Made by a program: the position numbers and the translations under genes. Below the pieces are notes generated by a model. The model was given only the letters and a program-made list of their open reading frames with translations, was not told the origin of the DNA and searched no databases. A DNA stretch of 64,000 bases from Falsiroseomonas ponticola (GTDB lineage: Bacteria > Pseudomonadota > Alphaproteobacteria > Acetobacterales > Acetobacteraceae). The stretch is from positions 1 through 64,000 of the forward strand of contig NZ_JAERQN010000004.1 in NCBI RefSeq assembly GCF_016805305.1, given 5' to 3'. How positions within the stretch are numbered: position 1 is the first letter of the stretch; each line of letters begins with the position of its first letter. Positions 9,301 to 17,353 of this stretch are shown here, in pieces.

Positions 9301-10563
9301 GATTCGCTGCGGGACCTCGGCGCCGGCGGCGCCACCCTCTCCGGCGGGCTCGGCGCGGATGCCATCACCGGCGGCACCGGCGCCTCCCTGCTCATGGGCG
9401 AAGGCGGGAATGACGTCATCACCGGCGGCCTCGGCGCCGATACGCTGCTGGGCGGCGCGGGCGACGACACGCTGACCGCGATGGGCGCGCAGTACCTCAG
9501 CGGCCAGGGTGGCCGGGACCTGCTGCGCAACCTCGGCGACGGCGCCGCCACCCTGTTCGGCGGCAATGGCGATGACAGCCTGGTCGGCGGCGATGCGGGC
9601 GACCGGCTCTTCGGCGGCGCGGGCAACGACACCCTCACCACCGAAGCCGGCGCCGCCGTGCTGGACGGGGGCGAGGGCAATGACAGCATCGTCGCCGGCG
9701 GCACCGTCGCCGTGGTGCAGGGCGGCGCGGGCGACGACGCCATCCGCCTGACCGGCAGCGCCGCCCATGTCGATGGCGGCACCGGCAACGACACGATCCA
9801 GGCCGGCGACAGCGCCGCCCGGCTGTTCGGCGGCGCGGGCGACGACCAGCTGACCGGCGGCATCGGCGCGGACACGCTGCTGGGCCAGGCCGGCGCCGAT
9901 ACCATGGCGGGCGGCGCGGGCGATGACCGCTACGAAGTCACCGATGCCGGCGACCGCGTGATCGAAGCCGCGGGCGGCGGCAGCGCGGATTGGGTGATCG
10001 CCTATCTGGACCACGCCCTGGCGGCGGAGGTCGAGAACCTCAGCCTGCTGCCCGGCACCGCCCGCGCCGGCACGGGCAACGACCTGTCGAACCTCATCCT
10101 CGGCAATGCCCGCGCGAATATCCTGTCGGGCCTCGGCGGCGATGATTCGATCGATGCCGGCAAGGGGGACGATACGCTGCTCGGCGGCGGCGGGCGCGAC
10201 CTGCTGCGGGGCGGCATCGGCGCGGACAGCCTCTCCGGCGGCGATGCGGCGGATACGCTGGAAGGCGGGCTGGGCGCGGATACGCTGGCGGGCGGTTCGG
10301 GCGCCGACCACTTCGTGCTGGAGGACGAGCCCGGCGCCGGATTCGACCGCTTCCGCAGCGAGGATCCCGACATCATCACCGATTTCGATGCCGGGGAGGA
10401 TCGCCTGGTGCTGGCCGGCTACGGCTTCGCGGACATCGCCGCGGCCAAGGCCGCCATGGCGCAGTCCGGCGCGGATGTCGTGCTGACCCTCGGCACGGAC
10501 AGCGTCATCCTGCGCGGCATCACGCTGGACCTGCTGGACGCGGACAATATCGAGCTGCGGTAG
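6376..10563 (+). CDS. Giant RTX (hemolysin-type calcium-binding) repeat protein
   Basis: A 1395-residue protein made almost entirely of glycine- and aspartate-rich RTX nonapeptides (GGxGxDxLx, for example GGAGDDRLHGDEGNDVLVGG). These fold into calcium-filled beta rolls outside the cell. Short non-RTX islands occur near residues 414-455, 562-600, 822-860 and 1186-1240. There is no Sec signal. The C-terminal about 80 residues (IITDFDAGEDRLVLAGYGF onward) look like the terminal domain of type I-secreted RTX proteins. No enzymatic domain was found, so a surface or matrix role is more likely than a toxin. No type I secretion genes lie in the window. ATG at 6376, with CCAGGA eight bases before it. 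Confidence 0.9.
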   Translation: MPVIVGGDGDDVATPSFQSIDVTGGAPGGGADTLFGLRGHDTLDGGAGDDRLHGDEGNDVLVGGEGADTIFALADNDAVYGGPGADSLFGGEGADSIIGGEEADTLFGGESDDTLDGSTGDDRLFGEAGADSLNGADGQDTLSGGIAADSLDGGAGNDQVNGDDGTDRLFGGAGTDTLNGGSDADTLEGQADADELNGEAGTDSLLGGAGADTLNGGDDADALDGGEGEDRLQGEQGTDSLSGGEGADTLIGGLDGDTLEGGAGADLLDGGESQDVLRGDGGDDTLSGGDAPDTLLGGEDQDMLSGGASADSLDGGAGRDTLRGGLDVDTLDGGAGNDNLDGGESADSLWGGEGDDVLLGGVDADTLRGAEGNDTLLGGTGYELIDGGAGDDYIANGAGEDQIDGGAGIDRIDFSAVAGAPAGSVFTVNLAGFTFGEGAFATGGLANIEKVTGTAYADRLLGDGADNEFQGGAGIDTLFGAGGQDSLFAGADGASLSGGEGDDYIDGGTGASTLRGDAGQDVLQGGTGHDLLDGGRGNDTVAGGAGNDTLGGGDGSADILSYRDATAGTSINLATGTAADGFGGTDSLAGGFEGLYAGDSADTVTGSEAADSIWGFGGADRIAAGGGEDSVFGGDGADSLRGGEGRDLLEGGAEADTLQGEGGHDTLLGAAGDLLEGGAGNDVLAATLPGAVSLSGGADDDTLLGGADGSLDGGTGNDYLSGGLLLDGDEGNDTLLGLDGSRLDGGGGNDILTGGATLSGGDGDDQLATSIAGAASLEGGAGHDTLTAGLASILDGGTGNDSLEGGATLLGGDGDDTLLGYAAYSNVTLPSGADGLFIWNVTMPPGSSPVAVAVLVDATSLLSGGAGNDSILGTPGASTLEGGEGNDTLVAPGPNLAHGDAGRDSLRDAGTTGATLSGGEGADTLTGGTGSSRLSGDAGDDSLIGGSGASRLAGGTGHDTLSAGGANLLLGESGRDSLRDLGAGGATLSGGLGADAITGGTGASLLMGEGGNDVITGGLGADTLLGGAGDDTLTAMGAQYLSGQGGRDLLRNLGDGAATLFGGNGDDSLVGGDAGDRLFGGAGNDTLTTEAGAAVLDGGEGNDSIVAGGTVAVVQGGAGDDAIRLTGSAAHVDGGTGNDTIQAGDSAARLFGGAGDDQLTGGIGADTLLGQAGADTMAGGAGDDRYEVTDAGDRVIEAAGGGSADWVIAYLDHALAAEVENLSLLPGTARAGTGNDLSNLILGNARANILSGLGGDDSIDAGKGDDTLLGGGGRDLLRGGIGADSLSGGDAADTLEGGLGADTLAGGSGADHFVLEDEPGAGFDRFRSEDPDIITDFDAGEDRLVLAGYGFADIAAAKAAMAQSGADVVLTLGTDSVILRGITLDLLDADNIELR

Positions 10564-10566
10564 CGC

Positions 10567-11847
10567 TCAGCTGCCGTAGCCCGCCTGCCGCGGCAGCCAC
10601 AGCGCGATCTCCGGGAAGGCGATCAGCAGCGCGGTGCCGAAGGCCAGCATCAGCATGTAGGGGTAGATGCTGCGGTTCACCTCCGACAGCGGCGCGCCGG
10701 TGATGGCCTTGATCACCACCAGGTTTAGCGCCACGGGGGGAGAGATCAGCGCCATCTCCAGGCTCAGCGTCAGCAGGATGCCGTACCAGACCTTGTCGAT
10801 GTCGAGCGCGCCCAGCAGCGGCAGGATCGCCGGCATGGTCAGCAGGATGATGGAGAAGCTCTCCAGCACCAGCCCCAGGACGAACAGCAGCACCATCATG
10901 GCCACCAGGAAGCCCGTGCGCCCCAGGCCGAGATCGGCGACCAGCTTCGTCAGCTCCTGCGGCACCTGCAGCTTGGTCAGCATGAAGCCGTAGATGGCGG
11001 CGCCCGCGATGATCATCAGCAGCATGGCGGAGGTGCGCGTCGCCTCCTCCACCCCCTGCACCACGTCGCGCCAGGTCAGCGTCCGGTAGATCAGCCCCGC
11101 GATGACCAGCGCGTAGATCGTGCCCGTCCCCGCCGCCTCCGTCGCGGTGAAGACGCCCATGTAGATGCCGCCGAGCACGAAGACCGGCAGGCTCAGCGAC
11201 CATCCCGCGCGCGCCAGCGCGTGATGCGCGGCCTCCGGCACCGGCTCCTCCGCCGGCACCACGGCCTTGCCCTCGGTGATGAAGCAATAGGCCGCGAACA
11301 TCGCCGCCATCATCAGCCCCGGCACCACGCCCGCCAGGAACAGCGCCGCGACCGAGGTTTCCGTGACATAGGCGTAGAGCACCATCGGCGCCGAGGGCGG
11401 GATGAGGATGCCGAGCGTCCCGCCGCCCGCCACCACGCCGAAGGCACCCTGGCGGGATATGCCGTATTTCAGCATCTGCGGGATGGCGATCTTGCCGATG
11501 GTCAGCGCGGTGGCCACCGAGGAACCGCTGATGGCGGCGAAGATCGTGCAGGCCGCGACGGTCGCGATGCCGACGCCGCCGCGCACCTTGCGCAGCAGGG
11601 CGAAGGCGGCGTTATAGAGGTCATCCACCACCCGCCCGCGCACCATGATGTGCGCCATCAGCATGAAGAGCGGGATGGCCACCAGCAGGTAGCCATCGAG
11701 CTTGCCGATGACCATCTCCCCCAGCGCCGGCACGCCGCCTTCCAGCCACAGCAGCACCGACAGCGGCAGCAGGAACAGCGCCGCGAACATCGGCATGCCG
11801 AGGTAGAGAAGGCCGATCAGCGCGGCCAGCAGGATCAGGAAGGTCAC
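10567..11847 (-). CDS. dctM: TRAP transporter large permease (DctM)
   Basis: A 426-residue integral membrane protein of the DctM family, the ion-coupled permease of TRAP transporters. It opens with a hydrophobic MTFLILLAALIGLLYLGMPM and has typical DctM segments such as GILIPPSAPMVLYAY and LISPPVALNLVVI. The GTG at 11847 lies four bases after the dctQ stop. It is the last gene of the unit dctP-dctQ-dctM and converges on the RTX gene with a three-base gap. The substrate would be a carboxylate picked up by the DctP protein. Confidence 0.95.
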   Translation of the reverse strand: MTFLILLAALIGLLYLGMPMFAALFLLPLSVLLWLEGGVPALGEMVIGKLDGYLLVAIPLFMLMAHIMVRGRVVDDLYNAAFALLRKVRGGVGIATVAACTIFAAISGSSVATALTIGKIAIPQMLKYGISRQGAFGVVAGGGTLGILIPPSAPMVLYAYVTETSVAALFLAGVVPGLMMAAMFAAYCFITEGKAVVPAEEPVPEAAHHALARAGWSLSLPVFVLGGIYMGVFTATEAAGTGTIYALVIAGLIYRTLTWRDVVQGVEEATRTSAMLLMIIAGAAIYGFMLTKLQVPQELTKLVADLGLGRTGFLVAMMVLLFVLGLVLESFSIILLTMPAILPLLGALDIDKVWYGILLTLSLEMALISPPVALNLVVIKAITGAPLSEVNRSIYPYMLMLAFGTALLIAFPEIALWLPRQAGYGS

Positions 11848-11851
11848 GCCG

Positions 11852-12394
11852 TCACTCCCCGCGCGCCAGCGTGTCGCGCGGCAATTCCTCGTCGCCCGTG
11901 GGCAGGTGCTCCGGCCGGCCGCCGAGTGCCAGCACCAGCGTCTGCACCAGCGCCACCAGCAGCAGCAGCCCCGCGCCGATCGGCAGCAGCAGCTGGATCC
12001 ACCATTCCGGCACGCCCTCGATATCCGTCATCATGCCGACCATCAGGCTGAACTCGATGGCTTCCCAGCCCGCATAGACCAGCACGGCGGCCACGATCGC
12101 GACGCTCAGCGTGCCGGTCAGCTGCGCCGCCCGCGCCAGCCCGGGGCCGAGCTTCGAGACCGCGACATCGACGCCGATATGCTCGAACTTCCGCTGCGCT
12201 TCCGGCGCCGCCAGCATGACCAGGCTGAGCACCAGCCAGCCCGCCACCTTGTCCACCCAGGGCTGCGGCGCGTTGAAGGCGTAGCGCATGACGACGGAGT
12301 AGCCGACCAGGAACAGGCAGGTCACGGTGGCCAGGGACCCGATGGCCACCGCGATCCGGCTGAGCCCCGCCGCCAGGCGCTGCACCATCCTCAC
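11852..12394 (-). CDS. dctQ: TRAP transporter small permease (DctQ)
   Basis: A 180-residue, four-helix membrane subunit of the TRAP transporter. Family features seen are the first helix (IGSLATVTCLFLVGYSVVMR), the NAPQPWVDKVAGWL loop and two C-terminal helices (WIQLLLPIGAGLLLLVALV). GTG at 12394 overlaps the dctP stop as GTGA; an ATG at 12388 is an alternative. It ends in a short charged tail before dctM. DctQ pairs with DctM in the inner membrane. Confidence 0.92.
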   Translation of the reverse strand: MRMVQRLAAGLSRIAVAIGSLATVTCLFLVGYSVVMRYAFNAPQPWVDKVAGWLVLSLVMLAAPEAQRKFEHIGVDVAVSKLGPGLARAAQLTGTLSVAIVAAVLVYAGWEAIEFSLMVGMMTDIEGVPEWWIQLLLPIGAGLLLLVALVQTLVLALGGRPEHLPTGDEELPRDTLARGE

Positions 12395-13392
12395 GCCGCG
12401 GGAATGCCGCGCAGGAGTTCCAGGATGCGCGCGCCGCCTTCCGGCGCGATGCGCAGGAAGGCATCGATCACGGGCTGCTGCATCGCCGCCCGCCAGGTCG
12501 CCAGCTCCTGCGGCGTCTGCTCATGGATGGTCATGCCCTTGGCGCGGAGTTCCGTCACGGCCGCGGCCGCCGTCTCCTCCGTCACGCGCAGCTGGTCCTG
12601 CTCCGCCTTGCGCGCCGCGGCATCGATCGCCGCGCGATGCTCCGCGCGCAGCCCGTTGTACCAGCGCGGGTTCACATAGACATGGCTGATGACGGCGAAG
12701 TACGGCGTGACGGTGCCGAAGCGCTGGATCTCGTAGAAGCGGCGCGACACGGCGGCGGACAGGTCCGTCAGCCCCGCATCCAGCACGCCGGATTGCAGCG
12801 CCTGCGGCACCTCCGGCCCGGGCATGGAGGACGGCGCCGCGCCGACGGCCGTCAGCGCATGGTCCGTCAGCGCGTTCAGCCCGCGGATCTTGAGGCCCCG
12901 GAAATCCTCGAGGTTGACGATCGGCCGCCGGCCGCTGGTGAAGATGCTCTGGCGCGTGGTGTAGAGCCACATGAGGTTCTTCACCGCGCGGCGCTCCAGC
13001 GCCGCTTCCAGGAACCGGGCCGCGTCGCTGCCGATGAAGCGCTGGATGCGCGGGAAATCCGTGAAGAAGTAGGGCACGGTCATCGCGTTCATCTCCGGCA
13101 GGGTCGTGCCCCACTGAAAATTCACCGCGGCCGCGGCCTCGAAGGACCCGCGCGCGACACCCGGGAAGTTCTCCCCCGCGCGGGCCAGCTGCTCCGCCGG
13201 GAAGACCTGCACCTGCACCTGGCCGTTGGACCGCGCGGCCACATCCTCGGCGAAGGAGGCGATGACGCGCGCATTGTGGTGCGCGGGCGGGAACTGGTGG
13301 GACAGGCGCATCGTCACCGCGGCCTGCGCGCGGGCCAGGCCCGGCGTGGCAAGGACGGCGGCGGAGGCGGCGAGCAAATGGCGGCGGCGCAT
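12391..13392 (-). CDS. dctP: TRAP transporter solute-binding protein (DctP)
   Basis: A 333-residue periplasmic DctP-type binding protein. The start at 13392 is supported by GGGGAGAGA upstream. A twin-arginine-like signal (MRRRHLLAASAAVLATPGLA, ending ARAQA) is followed by MRLSHQFPPAHH, the usual opening strand. Later segments QSIFTSGRRPI and LRGLNALTDH fit the ligand-binding region with the carboxylate-binding arginine. It is the first gene of the dctPQM unit. Confidence 0.94.
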   Translation of the reverse strand: MRRRHLLAASAAVLATPGLARAQAAVTMRLSHQFPPAHHNARVIASFAEDVAARSNGQVQVQVFPAEQLARAGENFPGVARGSFEAAAAVNFQWGTTLPEMNAMTVPYFFTDFPRIQRFIGSDAARFLEAALERRAVKNLMWLYTTRQSIFTSGRRPIVNLEDFRGLKIRGLNALTDHALTAVGAAPSSMPGPEVPQALQSGVLDAGLTDLSAAVSRRFYEIQRFGTVTPYFAVISHVYVNPRWYNGLRAEHRAAIDAAARKAEQDQLRVTEETAAAAVTELRAKGMTIHEQTPQELATWRAAMQQPVIDAFLRIAPEGGARILELLRGIPAA

Positions 13393-13480
13393 GGCGTTGT
13401 TCTCTCCCCGATCTGGCGGGCGAGGTTTGCGGCAGCAATCGCCGCCGGTCAACGTCATGCGAAGGGGGGAGAGGGGTGGG

Positions 13481-13555
<75 letters not shown>

Positions 13556-13640
13556 CACCGCCGGGAAGGCCCGCTGATTAGCGCCCATCCCGGGGGGAGA
13601 CAAGCCCCCCAAGACGGCACTCCTCAGGCGCCCGGACTGC

Positions 13641-14489
13641 ATGACCACCGACAATCTCCTGTTCCTCCTGGCGCGGCTGCTGATGGGCGGGCTCTGCGCC
13701 CTGGCCGCGGTGCTGGCGCTCTGGCGCCTCGCCGCCGCGTCGCGCGCCGGGCGGCGGGAGCCGGTGCTGGGCCTCATGGCGCTGGTGCTCGGCGTGGGCG
13801 TGGCGGAGGCGGTGCAGGACGCCTGGTGGAACGTGGCGCAGGCGCCGACCGATCCCATCGGCTTCAACGCCTGGCTCTGGATCGGCTTCGACCTGGCCGT
13901 GCCGCTGCTGGCGCTGCGCGTCATGCAGGTGATGGCGGAACGCGATGCGGCGCTCGCGCGGCTCGCCGCGCTGTCCGTGACGGACCCGCTGACGGGCCTG
14001 GCCAATCGCCGTGGGTTCGAGGCCAAGGCCCATGCCGCCATCGCCACCTGCCGCCGGCAGGGCCAGCCCGTCGCGCTGCTGGCCTTCGACCTCGACCGCT
14101 TCAAGCGCATCAATGATGGCTGGGGCCATGCCGCCGGCGACGTGGTGCTGGCCGGCGCCGCCCGCGCCATGGCCGGCCAGCTTCGCGCCGGCGACGTGCT
14201 GGGCCGCCTGGGGGGGGAGGAATTCGCCGCGCTGCTGCCCGCCACCACGCCCGAGGAAGCCGCGGGGCTGGCGGAGCGCCTGCGCCTCGCGGTCCGCGCG
14301 GAAGTGCCCCATCCCGAGGGCGGCAGGGCGCTGACGACGGTCTCCATCGGCGTCGCCGCCCTCGGCCCCGGGGAGGCCGCCGAAAGCCTCGCCGCGGCGC
14401 TGGCCGCCTCCGACGCCGCCCTCTACGCGGCGAAGGAGAAGGGTCGGGACCGGGTGGAGATGGCGCCCCCGCGCCTGGCGGCGCCATGA
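13641..14489 (+). CDS. Membrane-bound diguanylate cyclase (GGDEF)
   Basis: A 282-residue protein with three N-terminal membrane helices (about residues 4-28, 37-53 and 70-92) and a C-terminal GGDEF domain. The active site reads GGEEF (about residues 191-195), and RAGD five residues earlier is an intact inhibitory I-site, so the enzyme should make cyclic di-GMP from two GTP and be product-inhibited. No known sensor domain is present beyond the membrane part. The stop overlaps the start of the next gene (ATGA), so the two are translationally coupled. Confidence 0.93.
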   Translation: MTTDNLLFLLARLLMGGLCALAAVLALWRLAAASRAGRREPVLGLMALVLGVGVAEAVQDAWWNVAQAPTDPIGFNAWLWIGFDLAVPLLALRVMQVMAERDAALARLAALSVTDPLTGLANRRGFEAKAHAAIATCRRQGQPVALLAFDLDRFKRINDGWGHAAGDVVLAGAARAMAGQLRAGDVLGRLGGEEFAALLPATTPEEAAGLAERLRLAVRAEVPHPEGGRALTTVSIGVAALGPGEAAESLAAALAASDAALYAAKEKGRDRVEMAPPRLAAP

Positions 14490-15865
14490 CCGCCGCGCCA
14501 CCGCCCGCCGCCCCGGCCGATGCGGCCGCGACCGAACGGCATGTCCGCAAGGTGGGCTCGCTGGTGGTGCATGGCACCATCCATCGCCGGCACCTGGCCG
14601 GCTGCATCCCGGCGCTGGAACAGCCGGGCCCGCCGGGCCATGCCTGCCGCGTCATCCTGCACCGCGCCTTCACCCGGCTGCAGCTGCGCTACCAGCAGGA
14701 CGAACCCGGCCTGCCCGCCCCCGCCACCGTCATCGCCGCCGCCGACGCGGCCTTCGAGGAAATGGCGACCCGCTGCCCCTTCCTCGCGGAGCGGCTGATG
14801 GACCTCGCCCTCAACCTCGGCCACACCGACCCCACCGCCTGGCACGTCGTCACCGGGCGGCTGGTGCCCAGCCGCCGGCTGCTCGATTTCGGCGCGGCCT
14901 GGTCGGCCCGGGCGCGGGCGCTCTCCCCCGCCTCCTTCTTCCGGCATGTCCATCTCGGCGTCCGGCACACGCTGCTGCGGAACGAGGAAGCGGCCTACCG
15001 GCATTTCCTCGCCGCCCGCCAGGCCCGGCCGCCGGACGACCTGCTGCCCTCCTACTACGCCGCGCTGCGCAGCCTCTGCGCGCCCATCCTGGCGGCGGAG
15101 GAGGAGCTGGCCTGGCGGCGCCCGGCGGCCTTCCGCGACTGGTTCCCCATGGCGGCGGATGCGGCGATCCTCCGCCCGCCGCGGCCGGGCGAGGGGCTGC
15201 TCTACCTCTGCGGCGCCGACAGCCGCTACGCCACCGCCTTCGCGCCGGAGGTCCTGGCCGCGCTGGCCCGGCATGGCGGCAGGCGGCTGCACCTGCACCT
15301 GGTGGACCCCACGCCCGGCTGCCTCGAATTGCTGGACCTCCTGGCGCGGGAAGGCGAGGCCGGCGGCGTCGCCCTCTCCGCCACCGCGGAATACCGGCCG
15401 GCGGTGGCCGACCTGCGCGCCTACTACAGCGTCTCCCGCTTCTTCGCGCAGCGCTGGCTGCAGGCGGAAGGCCTGGGCCGCGTGCTGCTGGCCGATATCG
15501 ACATGGTCCCCTGCGACGATCTGCGGAAGCTGGACCACGCCACGGCGGGGCAGGACCTGGCGCTGCTGCGCGGCCGGCTGCCGCTGTTCCGCTTCCCCTG
15601 GGCCGGGGTGCGCGCCGGCGCCCTGCTGGCCGGCCCCGCGCCAGGGGCGGGCACCTTCCTCCAGCTTCTCTGCCGGACCATCGAGCGGGAGTTCGACCGC
15701 CAGGCCACCGGCCTCTGGGGCATCGACCAGAACGCGCTGTTCGTCGCCGCCAACTACCTCGACGCGCTCTCCCACGGGCTGCGCATCGGCAATCTGCGGG
15801 AAGCCTTCCCGAACCTCATCCAGGGCATCGCCGACAAGCGCGCGAAGCTCGCCGCCCTGCCATGA
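14486..15865 (+). CDS. Putative GT-A glycosyltransferase-like protein
   Basis: A 459-residue protein with no clear signal or membrane segment. The C-terminal half contains YYSVSRFF, then LLADIDMVP with an acidic D-x-D, and later GIDQNALFV, an arrangement seen in metal-dependent GT-A glycosyltransferases; this is inference from motifs. The N-terminal half (about 1-230) is helical and unrecognised. It is coupled by ATGA overlap to the diguanylate cyclase, suggesting cyclic-di-GMP-linked surface sugar synthesis. It could instead be an unrelated nucleotide-sugar-binding protein. Confidence 0.7.
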   Translation: MTAAPPPAAPADAAATERHVRKVGSLVVHGTIHRRHLAGCIPALEQPGPPGHACRVILHRAFTRLQLRYQQDEPGLPAPATVIAAADAAFEEMATRCPFLAERLMDLALNLGHTDPTAWHVVTGRLVPSRRLLDFGAAWSARARALSPASFFRHVHLGVRHTLLRNEEAAYRHFLAARQARPPDDLLPSYYAALRSLCAPILAAEEELAWRRPAAFRDWFPMAADAAILRPPRPGEGLLYLCGADSRYATAFAPEVLAALARHGGRRLHLHLVDPTPGCLELLDLLAREGEAGGVALSATAEYRPAVADLRAYYSVSRFFAQRWLQAEGLGRVLLADIDMVPCDDLRKLDHATAGQDLALLRGRLPLFRFPWAGVRAGALLAGPAPGAGTFLQLLCRTIEREFDRQATGLWGIDQNALFVAANYLDALSHGLRIGNLREAFPNLIQGIADKRAKLAALP

Positions 15866-15941
15866 ACGATCCCCCCTCCCCGCCCCGACGCAGCAAGCGG
15901 GGTGACAGCACCGCCCGCGCTGTGGCTTGATCGGCCCCTCC

Positions 15942-16817
15942 ATGGACCTCCCCCTGAACACCGAGGCGCCCGCCGCGGACACGCCGCCCTTCCGGGTGGC
16001 GCGGCCGGACCGCCAGACCGTGCCGCTCGTCTTCGCCTCCCCGCATAGCGGCACCAACTACAGCGCGGCCTTCCTGGCCGGCGCGCGGCTGGACGCGACG
16101 GCCCTGCGGCGGAGCGAGGACAGCTTCGTCGATGAGCTGTTCGCCGCCGCCCCCGGCTTCGGCGCCCCCCTGCTCACCGCCACCTTCCCGCGCGTCTATT
16201 GCGATGCGAACCGGGAGCCCTGGGAACTGGACCCCAGCATGTTCGACGGGCCCCTGCCCGCCTGGGTGAACAGCGCCAGCCCCCGCGTCGGCGCCGGGCT
16301 CGGCACCATCGCCCGGGTGGTGGCGAGCGGCGAGCCCGTCTATCGCCACAAGCTGCCCTTCGCGGAGGCCGAGGACCGCGTCCGCCGCTGCTGGCAGCCC
16401 TACCACGCGGCGCTCGGCGAGCTGATCGCCGACACGCGCGCGGCGTTCGGCGTCTGCCTGCTGATCGACTGCCATTCCATGCCCGCTCACCCCGCCCATG
16501 GCGGCAACCCCGCTGATTTCGTGCTGGGCGACGCGCATGGCACCGCCTGCGCCCCGCGCGCGACCCGCCTGGTGGAGGAGACGCTGGCGGGCATGGGCTA
16601 CCGGGTGCGCCGGAACGACCCCTATGCGGGCGGCTACGTCACCCGCCACTACGGCCGTCCGCGGGAAGCCGTGCATGCCCTGCAGATCGAGATCGCGCGC
16701 CGCCTCTACATGGACGAGGTCCGGGTGGAGCGGGCGCCCGGCATGGGCCCGCTGACGCGGGACCTGAAGCGGCTGATCGGCATCCTGGCGCAGACCGACT
16801 GGACCTTTCTGCGCTGA
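15942..16817 (+). CDS. N-formylglutamate amidohydrolase family protein
   Basis: A 291-residue protein of the N-formylglutamate amidohydrolase family, zinc hydrolases related to carboxypeptidases. Recognisable parts are PLVFASPHSGTNY, the YCDANREPWELDP segment, IDCHSMP and the later GGYVTRHYGRP. The reaction releases glutamate and formate in histidine breakdown, but no hut genes lie nearby, so the physiological substrate is uncertain. ATG at 15942 is preferred to an upstream TTG; no good ribosome site is seen for either. Confidence 0.88.
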   Translation: MDLPLNTEAPAADTPPFRVARPDRQTVPLVFASPHSGTNYSAAFLAGARLDATALRRSEDSFVDELFAAAPGFGAPLLTATFPRVYCDANREPWELDPSMFDGPLPAWVNSASPRVGAGLGTIARVVASGEPVYRHKLPFAEAEDRVRRCWQPYHAALGELIADTRAAFGVCLLIDCHSMPAHPAHGGNPADFVLGDAHGTACAPRATRLVEETLAGMGYRVRRNDPYAGGYVTRHYGRPREAVHALQIEIARRLYMDEVRVERAPGMGPLTRDLKRLIGILAQTDWTFLR

Positions 16818-16904
16818 GGTCCGGTCCCGGCCATCGGCCGGGGCGCCACCAGTTTCTCAGTGTAACTCCCTAAGCCCTTGATCCGCGCCGCCGGGGATGA
16901 GGGC

Positions 16905-16934
16905 AAAAAAAAGGCGGTCCCGTGAGGGACCGCC
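16905..16934 (-). terminator. Strong intrinsic terminator, minus strand
   Basis: On the minus strand GGCGGTCCC, loop TCAC and GGGACCGCC form a perfect nine-pair stem followed by eight T residues. This is the most canonical terminator in the window. No minus-strand protein gene ends just upstream of it, which points to a small RNA. Confidence 0.9.
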
Positions 16935-17045
16935 GAGTTTAGGGAGGAAACGTCCAAGAAAGACAGACAACCCGGCGGTGCCGTGTTGCTGCGATGCACA
17001 AAATAGGGACCGCCTCCCCTTCCCGCAAGGTCTTTTTGGGCCCGC
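16905..17045 (-). ncRNA. Candidate small RNA (about 140 nt)
   Basis: An AT-richer stretch that ends in the strong terminator 16905-16934. Upstream, TTAACG (17075-17080) and CATATC (17052-17057) with a 17-base spacer could be a promoter giving a start near 17045. The frames crossing it would be translated through the terminator, so a noncoding transcript is more likely. Function and target are unknown. Confidence 0.45.
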
Positions 17046-17051
17046 AGGACT

Positions 17052-17080
17052 GATATGCGTTGGCTGCATGAAAACGTTAA
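17052..17080 (-). promoter_or_regulatory. Candidate promoter for the small RNA
   Basis: Minus strand TTAACG (17075-17080), 17 bases, CATATC (17052-17057), in an AT-rich stretch. The match is moderate; support comes mainly from the terminator downstream. Confidence 0.35.
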
Positions 17081-17353
17081 TGATCTGCGCCCAACGCTTA
17101 ACGAACGCTCAAGCAATCATCCGAAAGCTGGCATCGGTAGCAAGCTTTGCCCACCAGCGGTGCAGCGCCCAAGACGCCCTCCCGCCGCCCCGGCCGCCGC
17201 CCGCCGCCTTGCCCCCGCCGAATCGCCCCGCAGGCGCCCTTCCGGCGATGGCGCCGGCACGCGACTCAGCAGGATCGATCAAGCCCGCCCGCCTTGCCCG
17301 GCGCGCCCCGCGCTCCCCATCTCCGCGGCCGGACACCACGCCGGGACCGCCGC

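Larger units (their letters stand above)
16818..17353. other. Gene-free stretch with a leftward terminator
   Basis: No plausible protein gene is seen. The left third holds a strong minus-strand intrinsic terminator, and the middle (about 16930-17130) is clearly more AT-rich than its surroundings. Short open frames here either cross the terminator or have the arginine/alanine/proline composition of chance frames in GC-rich DNA. The likely content is a small RNA on the minus strand and the upstream region of the gene at 17354. Confidence 0.6.

Noticed and set aside
5518..10311. A very long minus-strand open frame (1597 codons) opposite the RTX gene
   Set aside because: It is the antisense of GGxGxDxLx repeats; the GC-rich repeated codons leave no stops on the other strand. 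Its product is a low-complexity Ala/Val/Arg/Gly mix.
16857..17069. Short minus-strand frame over the candidate small RNA
   Set aside because: It would be read through a strong intrinsic terminator inside its own 3' part, so it is unlikely to be expressed as protein.
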